In this document: piece by piece, positions 32,802 to 42,450 of the stretch | Layout: every line of letters begins with the position of its first letter | Numbering within the stretch: position 1 is the first letter of the stretch | NCBI RefSeq assembly: GCF_047601505.1 | Contig: NZ_JASGJD010000001.1 | Span: forward strand, 3,038,001-3,102,000 | Direction of reading: 5' to 3' | Origin: Cloacibacterium sp047601505 | GTDB taxonomy: Bacteria > Bacteroidota > Bacteroidia > Flavobacteriales > Weeksellaceae | DNA: 64,000 nt | Notes under the pieces: model-generated | Told to the model about the DNA's origin: nothing | Database searches by the model: none | What the model saw: the letters and a program-made list of their open reading frames with translations, nothing else | Made by a program: the position numbers and the translations under genes

Positions 32802-33051
32802 TATTTTTTTAAGTATTTTTTTAATCATCTTATAATCAATTGAAAAATTTTCATTTAAAGGCAAAAAACGTCTATTTATGGTACTTCAATCACTATAAAT
32901 TTCTAAAAAAACGATGTTACTTGAAAGAAAATCTGATAATAGATTCGGTGCATACATGTTATTTTTGATACTTTTTTTGAAACTTATATTGTATTTTTGT
33001 CGCAAACGATAAAATTTTTCAACATTTTTAGTTGCTTATTATTTTAATTTT

Positions 33052-33750
33052 ATGAAAAAAATAATCCTAATAGAAGACGAATCTAGTGTGGTTTCTTTTA
33101 TCAAAAAAGGTTTACAAGAATTAGATTTTGAAGTTTCTGTAGCTTTTGACGGAAATACGGGGATTAGCATGGTAGAAGAAAATGATTTTGATTTAATTAT
33201 TTTAGACATTATGCTTCCTGGCATTAATGGTTTAGACGTTTGTAAAGAAATAAGAAAAAACAATAAAAACATCCCAATTTTGTTTCTTACAGCTTTAAGT
33301 TCGTCCGAAAACATTGTATTAGGATTAGAAAGTGGCGGAGACGATTATTTGGTAAAACCATTTAAATTTATAGAATTGGTTGCCCGAATTAAATCTTTAT
33401 TAAGAAGAAGCCATCAAAATAATTTAGAAACAACAGAAGTAATTAATGAAAACATTTATCAGTTTTCTGATGTAACAGTAAATGATTACACCAAAAAAGT
33501 AATTCGCGGTGGCGAAGAAATCTCTCTTACTTCTACCGAATACAAACTTCTTCTCTATTTTTTAAATAATCCTGAAAAAGTAATTTCTAGAGCTGAAATC
33601 TTAGACGCCGTTTGGGGCGTAAACTACGAATTGGGAACCAACGTAGTAGATGTTTATGTAAATTATTTGAGAAAAAAATTAGATAACCAAGAAGAAAATA
33701 AAATTATCCACACCGTAATAGGAATGGGATATGTACTAAAAAAGCCTTAA
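33052..33750 (+). CDS. OmpR-family response regulator
   Basis: 232 residues. Receiver domain 1-115 with acidic pocket Glu8/Asp9, phosphoacceptor Asp52 (LIILDIML), and Lys in DYLVKPFKF. Winged-helix output domain about 130-230 ('SLTSTEYKLLLYFLNNPEKVISRAEILDAVWG'). It binds DNA as a dimer, normally at direct repeats about 11 bp apart. The partner kinase starts 3 nt after its stop. A candidate target box lies at 35160-35200. It is the first core gene right of the tRNA. Confidence 0.95.
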   Translation: MKKIILIEDESSVVSFIKKGLQELDFEVSVAFDGNTGISMVEENDFDLIILDIMLPGINGLDVCKEIRKNNKNIPILFLTALSSSENIVLGLESGGDDYLVKPFKFIELVARIKSLLRRSHQNNLETTEVINENIYQFSDVTVNDYTKKVIRGGEEISLTSTEYKLLLYFLNNPEKVISRAEILDAVWGVNYELGTNVVDVYVNYLRKKLDNQEENKIIHTVIGMGYVLKKP

Positions 33751-33753
33751 TTT

Positions 33754-35145
33754 ATGTTTAGAAAAGTTACTACCAACCAAACCAAAACCATGCTTCTGCT
33801 CATGCTGGTTTTTTCCACTATTATTTTGTTATTTAGTGGTTTTGTTTACTTTTCTATTGTTAATTTTTCGCACCAACGTTTTTATGAATTATTAAAAGTA
33901 AGAACCACTACCATTGCTCAAATTGAAAAAAATAAAGAACAATTAAAGCTTACAGAAAGTAAAAATCTCATCAATAATGCCGAATTAGAACTTCCGATGG
34001 AAAAAGATTTCATTTTTGAAGTTCCGAGAAACAAAGATTTCACTGCTATTGCTTCAAAAACTAAAATTCCGAAAAGTTTTTTCAATAATATTATCAACAT
34101 TGGCGAAGCAAATTATAATGATGATGAATTATTCTACATCGGTCAGATTTTCAAAATCAATAATAAAGATTACATCGCTATTGCCTCAGCCAAAAATCAT
34201 TATGTGATAGATTATTTGGGCTATTTAAAACAAACTTTGGTCATTTGCATGGTTTTGTCGCTGTTGTTCAGTATGATATTTTCGTTCTATCTTTCCAAAA
34301 GTCTATTTAAGCCAATTTCTGTAATTACAGGAAAAGTAAAACAAATAAGTTCTGAAAATCTTCATTTGAGATTAGAAAACCAACCAGCAAACAAAGAACT
34401 AAACGAATTGGTAGAAACTTTTAATGATATGCTAAACCGAATTGAGACATCTTTCGAAACGCAGAATCATCTTATCGGGAATGTTTCTCACGAATTAAGA
34501 ACTCCGCTCACTTCCATAATGGGAGAAGCAGACGTAGCACTTTCTATGAAGAGAACGAACGAAGCTTACAAAGAAACTTTAGAAATTATTTTGCATGAAG
34601 CAGAAAAGTTAGACCGAAAAATAAATGCTCTTTTAATGATTGCACAAACGGGTTTCGATGGGAAAATTCAGAAAATGGAGAAAACCAGAATAGACCAATT
34701 GCTTTGGGATGTTACCGAAACTCTTAGAAGAATTAATTCTAAGAATAATATTTACATGGACATTAGCATGTTGCCAGATAATCCTAAGAAATTAAAAGTT
34801 TTTGCCAACGAACAATTATTACACTTAGCTATCGCAAATATCATCAATAACGCTTGCAAATATTCTAATTTCGAGCAAGTGAGAGTTTCTTTGGGCGCAT
34901 CAGACCATCATGTTTATGTAGTGATAAAAGATAACGGAATTGGCATCCCAGAAACCGAAATGGACAAAATCTACGACCCATTTTTCAGAGCTTCTAACAC
35001 CCGAAATTTCGAAGGTTACGGAATCGGCTTGCCATTAGCCAGAAATATTATAAAAATGCACAATGGCGAGCTTAATGTATCTTCCATCATCAATGTTGGC
35101 ACTACGGTTCAGGTTAGATTTCCGATATATTCTGTTTCAGAATAA
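33754..35145 (+). CDS. Membrane sensor histidine kinase
   Basis: 463 residues. Transmembrane helices at about 12-36 and 158-180 flank a ~120-residue periplasmic sensor; a HAMP domain (about 180-232) leads to HisKA with His246 (NVSHELRTPL) and a HATPase_c domain (N box 'ANIINNACKYS', G boxes 'DNGIGIP' and 'GYGIGLPLAR'). It phosphorylates the adjacent OmpR-type regulator. The signal is unknown. Confidence 0.95.
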   Translation: MFRKVTTNQTKTMLLLMLVFSTIILLFSGFVYFSIVNFSHQRFYELLKVRTTTIAQIEKNKEQLKLTESKNLINNAELELPMEKDFIFEVPRNKDFTAIASKTKIPKSFFNNIINIGEANYNDDELFYIGQIFKINNKDYIAIASAKNHYVIDYLGYLKQTLVICMVLSLLFSMIFSFYLSKSLFKPISVITGKVKQISSENLHLRLENQPANKELNELVETFNDMLNRIETSFETQNHLIGNVSHELRTPLTSIMGEADVALSMKRTNEAYKETLEIILHEAEKLDRKINALLMIAQTGFDGKIQKMEKTRIDQLLWDVTETLRRINSKNNIYMDISMLPDNPKKLKVFANEQLLHLAIANIINNACKYSNFEQVRVSLGASDHHVYVVIKDNGIGIPETEMDKIYDPFFRASNTRNFEGYGIGLPLARNIIKMHNGELNVSSIINVGTTVQVRFPIYSVSE

Positions 35146-35159
35146 GACATAAACTAAAA

Positions 35160-35200
35160 TTTTAATCTCATTTTAATCTCTCTAATTACATTTTAATTTC
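35160..35200 (+). promoter_or_regulatory. Direct-repeat box, candidate target of the adjacent response regulator
   Basis: TTTTAATCTC at 35160 and 35171 and TTTTAATTTC at 35191: direct repeats spaced 11 and 20 bp, the helical phasing used by OmpR/PhoB-type regulators. A -7 element TAGTTTTG lies at 35230-35237, 37 nt before the next ATG. The position just after the kinase gene suggests control of the 35274-36617 pair. Confidence 0.5.
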
Positions 35201-35273
35201 ATTCCAAAAAGATTCTAATTTGGTCACTTTAGTTTTGTAGTGTAAAAAAAATAACACTTATAAATCTAAAAAT

Positions 35274-35765
35274 ATGACTAAAGCACTTTTAATCTACACC
35301 GACTTTTCTTTAGAATCTTTAATCACTCTAAAAAAAGTTCTCGCAGAGAAAAACACAGAAAATAACGACTGCAAATACGATATTTACTTAGTTTCGGGAT
35401 ACGAAACAGGAGATTCTATTAGCACATTACTTTTCAATAGCAAAGGCAAAATTTTATCAGAAATTAGGTCTCAGGAGTTCTGTGATGCTTATAATATTAT
35501 TAAAAATAAATATCCTCATTTAATAAACAGAATTATTTGTGATGTTTACACGGGGTATTTCCAAAGAGTTTTTGATAATTATATTAATGCTAAAAAAATA
35601 GAAGAAGCATACTATTGCAATTCTTTGATAGAGAAAAACACAAATAAGAAATTCAATCTCATTCCTTACATTAAAAAATGTAAAACATTGAAATCTACAG
35701 AAATTATTACTGAAATTCCTAAATCTGTAATTGAAAAAGGAATTTTGGCAAAGGTTTTCGCTTAG
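35274..35765 (+). CDS. Hypothetical protein, possibly alpha/beta sensor fold
   Basis: 163 residues, not recognised. The start 'MTKALLIYTDFSLESLITLKKVLAEK' recalls the first strand-helix of a universal-stress-like Rossmann fold, but the ATP-binding glycine motif is missing. Several Cys residues (positions about 38, 74, 95, 124, 140) are spread over the protein. It lies 31 bp before the DUF1275 gene and behind the direct-repeat box, so it may be part of the two-component regulon. Confidence 0.7.
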   Translation: MTKALLIYTDFSLESLITLKKVLAEKNTENNDCKYDIYLVSGYETGDSISTLLFNSKGKILSEIRSQEFCDAYNIIKNKYPHLINRIICDVYTGYFQRVFDNYINAKKIEEAYYCNSLIEKNTNKKFNLIPYIKKCKTLKSTEIITEIPKSVIEKGILAKVFA

Positions 35766-35795
35766 AATTTTTTTTAACAATTAAAAAATTACATT

Positions 35796-36617
35796 ATGCT
35801 AAGAAATTTTAGTAACAGCAGAACATTAGGAGATAATATAAAACTTGGAGCACTTACCGCATTTACTGCCGGAACTATAAATATAGCATCGTTAATTATA
35901 TTTTTAAATTTTACTTCTAACGTAACGGGACACTACGCTATATTGTCTAACGAATTGAGTAAAGGAAACTGGTCTCAAGCTTTTATTGTAGCCGGATGGA
36001 TTTTTCTATTCTTTTTTGGTGGTTTTTTATCAAACTTTATTGTCATCAACATCAATAAAAAAAGTCAGTATTTAGCGCACGCATTACCCATTTTTTTAGA
36101 AATATTATGCTTGCTATTTGTAGGAATTTACGGTCAAAATTATTATAAGAATACATTACCAGAAACCCAATTTTTAGTTGCATTAATGTTATTTGCAACA
36201 GGTTTACAAAACGGATTAACTGCGAGTATTTCTAATTTTTCTGTAAAAACGACACACTTAACAGGTACAACTACAGATTTAGGAATTTTATTCTCTATGT
36301 TTACGCAAAAAGAATACAGAAAAAATCCTGCATTAATTGGAAGAGCAAAACTTCTATTAAGCATTATGATTGCGTATGTCGCAGGAGCTGTTTTCTCGGG
36401 GCTTACTTATTACCACCTCGAATTCACGGTGTTTTATATCATCTGTTTCTGTCTTCTTATTGTAATTGGATATGATTTTTACAAAATAAACATAAGACAT
36501 TTCCAGACGCAATATCGTTATCATAGAATATATAACAAGCCAACAATTTTAGCCGTTATTTATTTCAAATTTTATGAAAAAAGAAAGCAGAAAACAAAAT
36601 TTGCTTTCGAAGATTAA
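35796..36617 (+). CDS. DUF1275 (YoaK-like) membrane protein
   Basis: 273 residues with six to seven predicted transmembrane segments. 'GALTAFTAGTINIASLI', 'TSNVTGHYAILSNEL' and 'TTHLTGTTTDLG' are hallmarks of the DUF1275/YoaK family, whose function is not established. Cotranscribed with the preceding small protein. The C-terminal 35 residues are basic and cytoplasmic. Confidence 0.85.
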   Translation: MLRNFSNSRTLGDNIKLGALTAFTAGTINIASLIIFLNFTSNVTGHYAILSNELSKGNWSQAFIVAGWIFLFFFGGFLSNFIVININKKSQYLAHALPIFLEILCLLFVGIYGQNYYKNTLPETQFLVALMLFATGLQNGLTASISNFSVKTTHLTGTTTDLGILFSMFTQKEYRKNPALIGRAKLLLSIMIAYVAGAVFSGLTYYHLEFTVFYIICFCLLIVIGYDFYKINIRHFQTQYRYHRIYNKPTILAVIYFKFYEKRKQKTKFAFED

Positions 36618-36643
36618 AATTTAACCTCTTCATTTCAATTAAA

Positions 36644-36679
36644 AAAACTCCCTAAGAAATTCAATTCAAAGGGAGTTTT
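36644..36679. terminator. Bidirectional terminator between DUF1275 and trxB
   Basis: AAAACTCCCT/AGGGAGTTTT stem with a 16-nt loop, A run before and T run after, between convergent genes. Confidence 0.85.
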
Positions 36680-36700
36680 GCTTTATAATGTTGTAAAACT

Positions 36701-37642
36701 TTATTTCAATTCCATCAAATATCTTTCAGCATCTATAGCCGCCATACAGCCACTACCAGCAGCAGTAATAGCTTGTCTGTAAATATGATCCTGAACATCA
36801 CCAGCTGCAAAAACTCCTGGAAGATTAGTTCTAGAAGAACCTTTTTCGGTAACGATATATCCGTTTTCGTCTAATGTAATTTGACCAACAAAAATATCTG
36901 TATTTGGCTTATGACCAATTGCAATAAAAATACCGTGAACATCTATTTTAGAGGTTTCTTGCGTTTTGTTATTAATTACAACAGCTCTTTCAACTAAACT
37001 GTTTTCTCCTTCAATAGCGATTAATTCGTGGTTAAATTTCACTTCAATATTTGGTGTATTTTCCACTCTGTGAACCATTGCTTTAGATGCACGAAAATGG
37101 TCTTTTCTTACCAATAATGTTACTTTAGCACAAAGATTAGCTAAGTAAGTAGCTTCTTCTGCCGCTGTATCTCCTGCACCTACCACTACTACATCTTTGC
37201 CTTTATAGAAAAATCCGTCACAAGTTGCACACGCAGAAACACCGCCTCCAGAATACTTTTTCTCGTCTTCTAAACCAAGATATTTAGCGGTAGCACCAGT
37301 AGAGATAATTACAGTTTTAGCAAGAATTTCTTTTTCGCCAGCCCAAAGTTTGTGTACACCACCAACTTCTGTAGAAAACTCTGCTTTGGTAATAAGTTCG
37401 TAGTGAACTTTTGTATCAAATCTTTCTGCTTGTTTTTGTAAATCCATCATCATTTCAGGGCCAGTAATTCCATTAGGATAGCCTGGGAAATTATCAACTT
37501 CTGTGGTAGTAGTTAATTGTCCGCCAGGTTCTAAACCTGTAAATAATTCTGGCTTTAGGTCTGCTCTAGCGGCATAAATAGCTGCTGTATAACCTGAAGG
37601 ACCTGAGCCAATGATTACGCAATCTAATATGTTGTTTTCCAT
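36701..37642 (-). CDS. trxB: Thioredoxin-disulfide reductase
   Basis: 313 residues, standard length. FAD site IIGSGPSGYTAA (10-21), redox pair Cys138-Ala-Thr-Cys141, NADPH site VVGAGDTAAEEA (about 154-165), and the C-terminal FAD motif VFAAGDVQD. It transfers electrons from NADPH to thioredoxin in the cytoplasm. Monocistronic with a 240-bp upstream region. Confidence 0.97.
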   Translation of the reverse strand: MENNILDCVIIGSGPSGYTAAIYAARADLKPELFTGLEPGGQLTTTTEVDNFPGYPNGITGPEMMMDLQKQAERFDTKVHYELITKAEFSTEVGGVHKLWAGEKEILAKTVIISTGATAKYLGLEDEKKYSGGGVSACATCDGFFYKGKDVVVVGAGDTAAEEATYLANLCAKVTLLVRKDHFRASKAMVHRVENTPNIEVKFNHELIAIEGENSLVERAVVINNKTQETSKIDVHGIFIAIGHKPNTDIFVGQITLDENGYIVTEKGSSRTNLPGVFAAGDVQDHIYRQAITAAGSGCMAAIDAERYLMELK

Positions 37643-37879
37643 AAATTTGAAAATATTTTTACATTTTTTATTTAAGCTTGTTCTTTTATCCTAAAATTTA
37701 ATATCCTTAGATTCTTTTAATTTTCAAATATTAGAATAATAAGTTAAGAAAAGCGATGCAAAAGTCGCAATAAATTATCATTTTTTCAGATTTAAAATGA
37801 TGAATTTTATCAATATTAATTTTTGATAGACAGTTTCTACGATACTTCAAAAGAGAAAACAATTTCCTTGTTGGATATA

Positions 37880-40129
37880 TTAAAAAACCTCTAATTTTTC
37901 TTTATCACCAACAACCCAAATAATATCATCCACTTGTAAAATTGTATCAGATTCAGGATTAAAAAAACGTTCTTCACCTCTTATAATTGCTATTACTAAT
38001 CCATTTGTTTGAGCTCTTATCCCACTGTCTTTTATAGATTTTCCTTTCAATTTTGAGTAATCTTTAATAAGAATCTTTTTAAGTTTAACTTTCTCAATTT
38101 GCATTTCGTCATTTAGTACTTCAGAAGCATCAAAAACTGGTTTAAAAACATTTATCTGATCATCTGTAGATATAATCCCAACACGGTCATAGGGAAATAA
38201 TATTTGATTATGATCTGGTGTATGAATTAATTTATCACCACGTTTTATATATGCAATATTAATTCCATACTGTTCTCTCCATTGCAATTTATGAAGAGGT
38301 ATTCCTACATATTCTGCTAACGGATGTACTTGTAACTCTACAATATGAATATCCCATGTAGCGAGTCCTCCAAACAACTCTTTATTCTTTTTAATAAGAG
38401 GATCTTTTTGAGCTTCAGCATTTGTTTCTCGCTGATTAAAATTTGTAATGAATCTATTTTCAATATTTTTATAAAACCTATTTATCCTATTAGAAAAAAC
38501 ATACATAAAAATTACTGCCAAAGGAATTATTATAGCAAAGGCAACCCAAGTAGAACCTAATCTGTCTATTATTAATCCTAAAAACAAAATCCCAACAGAA
38601 AATCTAAAAATTTCTAAAATCAATAAAGGACCTCTGTTATATTTTTTTCTTAACCAAAGTTCTTTATAGCTTTTAGACTCGGGTTTTTTCACCATAAAAG
38701 CCCATAAAAAAGGTCCAGAAATCATTAAAGGAAGTACAATTTTTATAAACATTTGAAGATGTTCATTTTCTATATTAAGAGATATAAAAGGAATTACAAA
38801 CTTATAAAAAACAAGTACTAGACCTACCACAATTGTTCCATTAATCATCATAATTCTGCCATACTCTTTAAGTACTTTATTCCAATTACTTTCTGCTTGA
38901 ATACTTTGAGCATCAGACGAATAACCATTAATCCTCTTCAAAATTTTAGGCGGAATTACTTTTTCTAACCATAAATAAGTAGGTTCAGACAATTTTATAA
39001 GATATGGTGTAGTAAAAGTAGTAATAGCAGAAACTCCCACCGCTATCGGAAATAAGAAATCAGAAATCACGCCAAGCGAAAGACCTAATGTAGCAACAAT
39101 AAATGCAAATTCGCCAATTTGAGCCATACTCATCCCTACTTGTACGGATTGCTTAAGTGGTTGACCAGAAATTAAAGCCCCAATTATAGAACTAAACATT
39201 TTACCAAAAATAGTAAGAAATGTAACGGCTAAAATTGGTAATCCGTAAGTGTACATTGCCGTTGGATCAATCATCATACCCACAGATATAAAAAATACTG
39301 CTCCAAAAAGATCTTTAACAGATTTAAAAACATGCTCAACTTTTTCAGCCTTTGTAGTTTCTGCAATTATTGATCCCATTATGAAAGCTCCCAGCTCAGC
39401 AGAAAAACCTACGGATGTAGCTAATAACACCATACCTAAACATAGTCCTAGGGATAATATTAATAAAATTTCGTCATCAATTAGATTTCTAATCTTCTGA
39501 AACAAAGTCGGTAATAGAAAAATACCTAAGACAAACCACAAAATTAAAAAGAAAACAAGTTTTACAACAGTAAGAACAATTTGCATTCCTTCAAATTGAT
39601 TAGTAACTGCAATAGTAGAAAGCAATACCATTAATAAAATTACCACTATGTCTTCTACTACCAAAACTCCAAAAACAGTTCTAGCAAATTGTTTTGTTTT
39701 AACTCCCAATTCATCGAAAGCTCTAATGATAATTGTAGTTGAAGAGCTAGCTAGCATTCCTCCAAGAAAAATACTATCCATCGTAGACCAGCCTAAAGCT
39801 TTACCTACAAAATATCCAGCAATCGTAATAAAAATAATTTCTACAAATGCAGTAATAGATGCAGAACCTCCGACATTCAATAGTTTTTTAAAACTAAATT
39901 CTAATCCCAAACTGAACAATAAAAAAATAACTCCAATTTCTGCCCATGTTTTTACATTAGAATAATCTACTACAGTTGGAACTAATTTAAAATAAGGCCC
40001 TACCAAGAACCCTGCTATTATATAGCCTAAAACTAAAGGTTGTTTAATTTTTCTAAAAATAAGTACTACAAATGCAGCTACAATCAATATTAATGCTAAA
40101 TCTTCAATAAGTTTTGGTAAATGTCCCAT
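37880..40129 (-). CDS. CPA2 monovalent cation/proton antiporter with C-terminal RCK_C domain
   Basis: 749 residues. N-terminal Na+/H+ exchanger domain with 12-13 transmembrane helices ('VLGYIIAGFLVGPYF', 'EIGVIFLLFSLGLEFSF', 'GALISGQPLKQSVQVGMSMAQIGEFAFI'). Further membrane helices (about 415-560) precede a cytoplasmic regulatory part with TrkA-C (RCK_C) folds near 600-680 and 690-749 ('YSKLKGKSIKDSGIRAQTNGLVIAIIRG'). Resembles KefB/YbaL-type K+ or Na+ efflux antiporters, but lacks a complete RCK_N nucleotide-binding domain. The true cation is not determined. Confidence 0.88.
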   Translation of the reverse strand: MGHLPKLIEDLALILIVAAFVVLIFRKIKQPLVLGYIIAGFLVGPYFKLVPTVVDYSNVKTWAEIGVIFLLFSLGLEFSFKKLLNVGGSASITAFVEIIFITIAGYFVGKALGWSTMDSIFLGGMLASSSTTIIIRAFDELGVKTKQFARTVFGVLVVEDIVVILLMVLLSTIAVTNQFEGMQIVLTVVKLVFFLILWFVLGIFLLPTLFQKIRNLIDDEILLILSLGLCLGMVLLATSVGFSAELGAFIMGSIIAETTKAEKVEHVFKSVKDLFGAVFFISVGMMIDPTAMYTYGLPILAVTFLTIFGKMFSSIIGALISGQPLKQSVQVGMSMAQIGEFAFIVATLGLSLGVISDFLFPIAVGVSAITTFTTPYLIKLSEPTYLWLEKVIPPKILKRINGYSSDAQSIQAESNWNKVLKEYGRIMMINGTIVVGLVLVFYKFVIPFISLNIENEHLQMFIKIVLPLMISGPFLWAFMVKKPESKSYKELWLRKKYNRGPLLILEIFRFSVGILFLGLIIDRLGSTWVAFAIIIPLAVIFMYVFSNRINRFYKNIENRFITNFNQRETNAEAQKDPLIKKNKELFGGLATWDIHIVELQVHPLAEYVGIPLHKLQWREQYGINIAYIKRGDKLIHTPDHNQILFPYDRVGIISTDDQINVFKPVFDASEVLNDEMQIEKVKLKKILIKDYSKLKGKSIKDSGIRAQTNGLVIAIIRGEERFFNPESDTILQVDDIIWVVGDKEKLEVF

Positions 40130-40303
40130 ATATTTTATAATAAAAACGAATTATTGCTAAAATAACGTTTTTACTTCAAAATAACAAGTTAACTCTTGCT
40201 TTAAATAAATTTTTTAGAAAATTTCAATATTTTTCGCCTTATTTATGAAAAAAATTAAAGAGCTGAAATAGATAAAATAGATTGTATAAAAATTTGAAAA
40301 AAA

Positions 40304-41335
40304 TTACATTTTCACATTATTGATATTCAAAATTTTATAAACCATTTCTTTCAGTAATTCTCCTTCGTTCATATTTACAGCCCCCAAGCCTTTACTTTTT
40401 AAATCTATTTCTCTAAGAACCGAAATAATTCTCGTTGCAAATTTCAAAGGATAATTTCGTGCCGCCTCAGCAAAATCTTTCACAAAATAAGGATTTACAC
40501 CCAATTCTGAAGCAATTGTTTGAGGATTTTGATGTGCAACAGTATGATACAAAACCACATTGCTAAAGAAATTATACAAATTCCCAATCGTCATCACAAT
40601 AGGATTGGTTTTCGGATTTTTTCCCATGTAGAAAGCTATTTTAAAGGCATTATTTACATCTCTTTTCCCGAGTGCTTTTTGCAATTCAAAAACATTAAAT
40701 TCTTTAGAAATACCAATATGAGTCTCTACCAATTTGCCATCTAAAACTTCGCCTTCTTTTAGCACCAACTTCATTTTGTTCAACTCGTTAGCAATTCTAG
40801 ACAAATCATTGCCCAAATAATCTGCCAAAAGCTGAGAAATTCCTGGCGCTAATTTTATTTGAAGATTTCGAGCTTCGTCATCAATCCACTTTGCAAGATT
40901 ATAATCTTTTACAGACTCGCTGTGAAAAAGCATTTTAGCTTTATCTAAAGCTTTGAAAACTTTTTTTCGGCTATCTACTTTTTTATGTTTGTGAGCAAAA
41001 ACCAAAATGGTAGATTCTACAGGATTTTCTACATATTTTTCGAGCAAAGAAGTTTCTTCTTCATTGAGTTTCAAATCCTGAGCTTCTTTCACAATAATCA
41101 ATTGCTTATCTCCCATCATAGGATATTGCTTAGCAAGTGCCAAAATCTCATTATAATTGGTATCTTTGCCATAGACTACGGTTTGGTTAAAAGCTTTTTC
41201 GTCTTCTGTAAGCACATCATTTTCTAGTGCTTTTACAGCAATATCTATGTAATAAGCTTCTTCTCCGTGGAAAAAATAAATAGGAAGAAACTCTTTGTTT
41301 TTAATATTTTTGAAAATTAGTTCTAACTCTTTCAT
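40304..41335 (-). CDS. holA: DNA polymerase III subunit delta
   Basis: 343 residues, matching HolA. 'FLPIYFFHGEEAYYIDIAVKALE' at the N-terminus, 'MMGDKQLIIVKEAQDLKL' (about 79-96), 'FELQKALGKRDVNNAF' (about 224-239) and a C-terminal collar domain with 'LREIDLKSKGLGAVNMNEGELLKEMVYKI' are typical. It opens the sliding clamp as part of the clamp loader. The start codon is only 2 nt from that of the divergent gene. Confidence 0.93.
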   Translation of the reverse strand: MKELELIFKNIKNKEFLPIYFFHGEEAYYIDIAVKALENDVLTEDEKAFNQTVVYGKDTNYNEILALAKQYPMMGDKQLIIVKEAQDLKLNEEETSLLEKYVENPVESTILVFAHKHKKVDSRKKVFKALDKAKMLFHSESVKDYNLAKWIDDEARNLQIKLAPGISQLLADYLGNDLSRIANELNKMKLVLKEGEVLDGKLVETHIGISKEFNVFELQKALGKRDVNNAFKIAFYMGKNPKTNPIVMTIGNLYNFFSNVVLYHTVAHQNPQTIASELGVNPYFVKDFAEAARNYPLKFATRIISVLREIDLKSKGLGAVNMNEGELLKEMVYKILNINNVKM

Positions 41336-41337
41336 TA

Positions 41338-41772
41338 ATGCAGCTACCTAAGTTAAATTTTAAAGAAGATTTTGTTTTTGATGTCAAGAAAGACAAAGAT
41401 ACATTTTTTATTTATGATATTGTTCGAAAATCGTGGCTAGTTCTCACTCCCGAAGAATGGGTAAGACAGCATTTTGTACACTATTTTACCAAAGTTAAAA
41501 AATACGCAACTTCTGCATTAATTCTAGAAAAAAAGCTAGATTTAAACGGCACTACCAAAAGAATAGACCTTTTAATTACCGAAAAAACAATGCCCAAAAT
41601 TTTGGTTGAATTAAAAGCTCCTCACATAAAACTTACCCAAGAAACCTTCGAACAAATTGCAAGATATAATTCTGTAATCGAAGCCAAAGAAATTATTTTA
41701 AGTAACGGAAATCAGCATATTTTTGCGAAATTTGAGAACGGAAAATATATCTTTGAACCTATAAATTTATAA
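41338..41772 (+). CDS. HsdR N-terminal-like nuclease domain protein
   Basis: 144 residues. It corresponds to the stand-alone form of the type I restriction HsdR N-terminal domain: 'LDLNGTTKRIDLLI' and 'KILVELKAPHIKLTQETFEQIARYNSVI' carry the PD-(D/E)xK elements (Asp in RIDLL, ExK in VELKA). No HsdM/HsdS or helicase part is nearby. Genes of this type sit next to holA in many flavobacteria, so it may be a DNA-repair rather than a restriction nuclease. Divergent from holA with a 2-nt gap. Confidence 0.8.
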   Translation: MQLPKLNFKEDFVFDVKKDKDTFFIYDIVRKSWLVLTPEEWVRQHFVHYFTKVKKYATSALILEKKLDLNGTTKRIDLLITEKTMPKILVELKAPHIKLTQETFEQIARYNSVIEAKEIILSNGNQHIFAKFENGKYIFEPINL

Positions 41773-41796
41773 CTGATAATTACAACAAATTATAAT

Positions 41797-42450
41797 ATGA
41801 GCCAAAATACAATCAACAACCAAAATCTATCTTCTAGTAAAATTAAGAACATTATTTTCGATTTCGGTGGCGTAGTGATGGATTGGAACCAACGTTATTA
41901 TTTTAAAAATCATTTTAAAAATGACGAAAAAATGGAGTTTTTCTTAGAAAACATCGCTACAGACGAATGGAATGCCGAACAAGACAGAGGCAGATCTCTG
42001 GCAGAAGGCACTGAAATCTTAGTAGAAAAACATCCAACTTGGGAAACCGAAATTAGAGCTTTTTATGACAATTGGACTACCATGTTAAAAGGTGATATTC
42101 CAGAAAATGTAGCCGCTCTTGAAGCATTAGCCAAAACAGAATTCGAGCTTTTTGGATTAACAAACTGGTCTGCCGAAACATTTCCTTATGCGTTGGCAAA
42201 TTACGATTTTTTTGAGCATTTTGGAGGTAAAATTGTAGTTTCGGGAGAAGAAAAACTCATAAAACCAGACCCGAAAATTTGGCAAGTTTTGTTAGAAAGG
42301 TACAATATTCTACCAGAAGAATCTATTTTCATAGATGATAACGCGAAGAATATTGAGGTTGCCAAAAATCTAGGCTTCCACACCATTCATTGCGTACCAA
42401 ACATTAATCTTTTAGAAGAAATAGAAAAATTTACGAATTCTGCTGAGTAA
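41797..42450 (+). CDS. HAD-family phosphatase (YihX-like)
   Basis: 217 residues. Motif I is IIFDFGGVVMDW (Asp22, with Gly where most HAD phosphatases have the second Asp, as in YihX), motif II is GLTNWS, motif III Lys is in LIKPDPKIW, and motif IV is FIDDNAKNIEVA. The cap domain is the small helical type. Probable sugar-phosphate or nucleotide phosphatase. It overlaps the convergent alpha/beta hydrolase gene by 20 nt. Confidence 0.88.
   Translation: MSQNTINNQNLSSSKIKNIIFDFGGVVMDWNQRYYFKNHFKNDEKMEFFLENIATDEWNAEQDRGRSLAEGTEILVEKHPTWETEIRAFYDNWTTMLKGDIPENVAALEALAKTEFELFGLTNWSAETFPYALANYDFFEHFGGKIVVSGEEKLIKPDPKIWQVLLERYNILPEESIFIDDNAKNIEVAKNLGFHTIHCVPNINLLEEIEKFTNSAE

Noticed and set aside
41338..41772. 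Type I restriction system
   Set aside because: Only the HsdR N-terminal-like domain is present; no HsdM, HsdS or helicase part is nearby.
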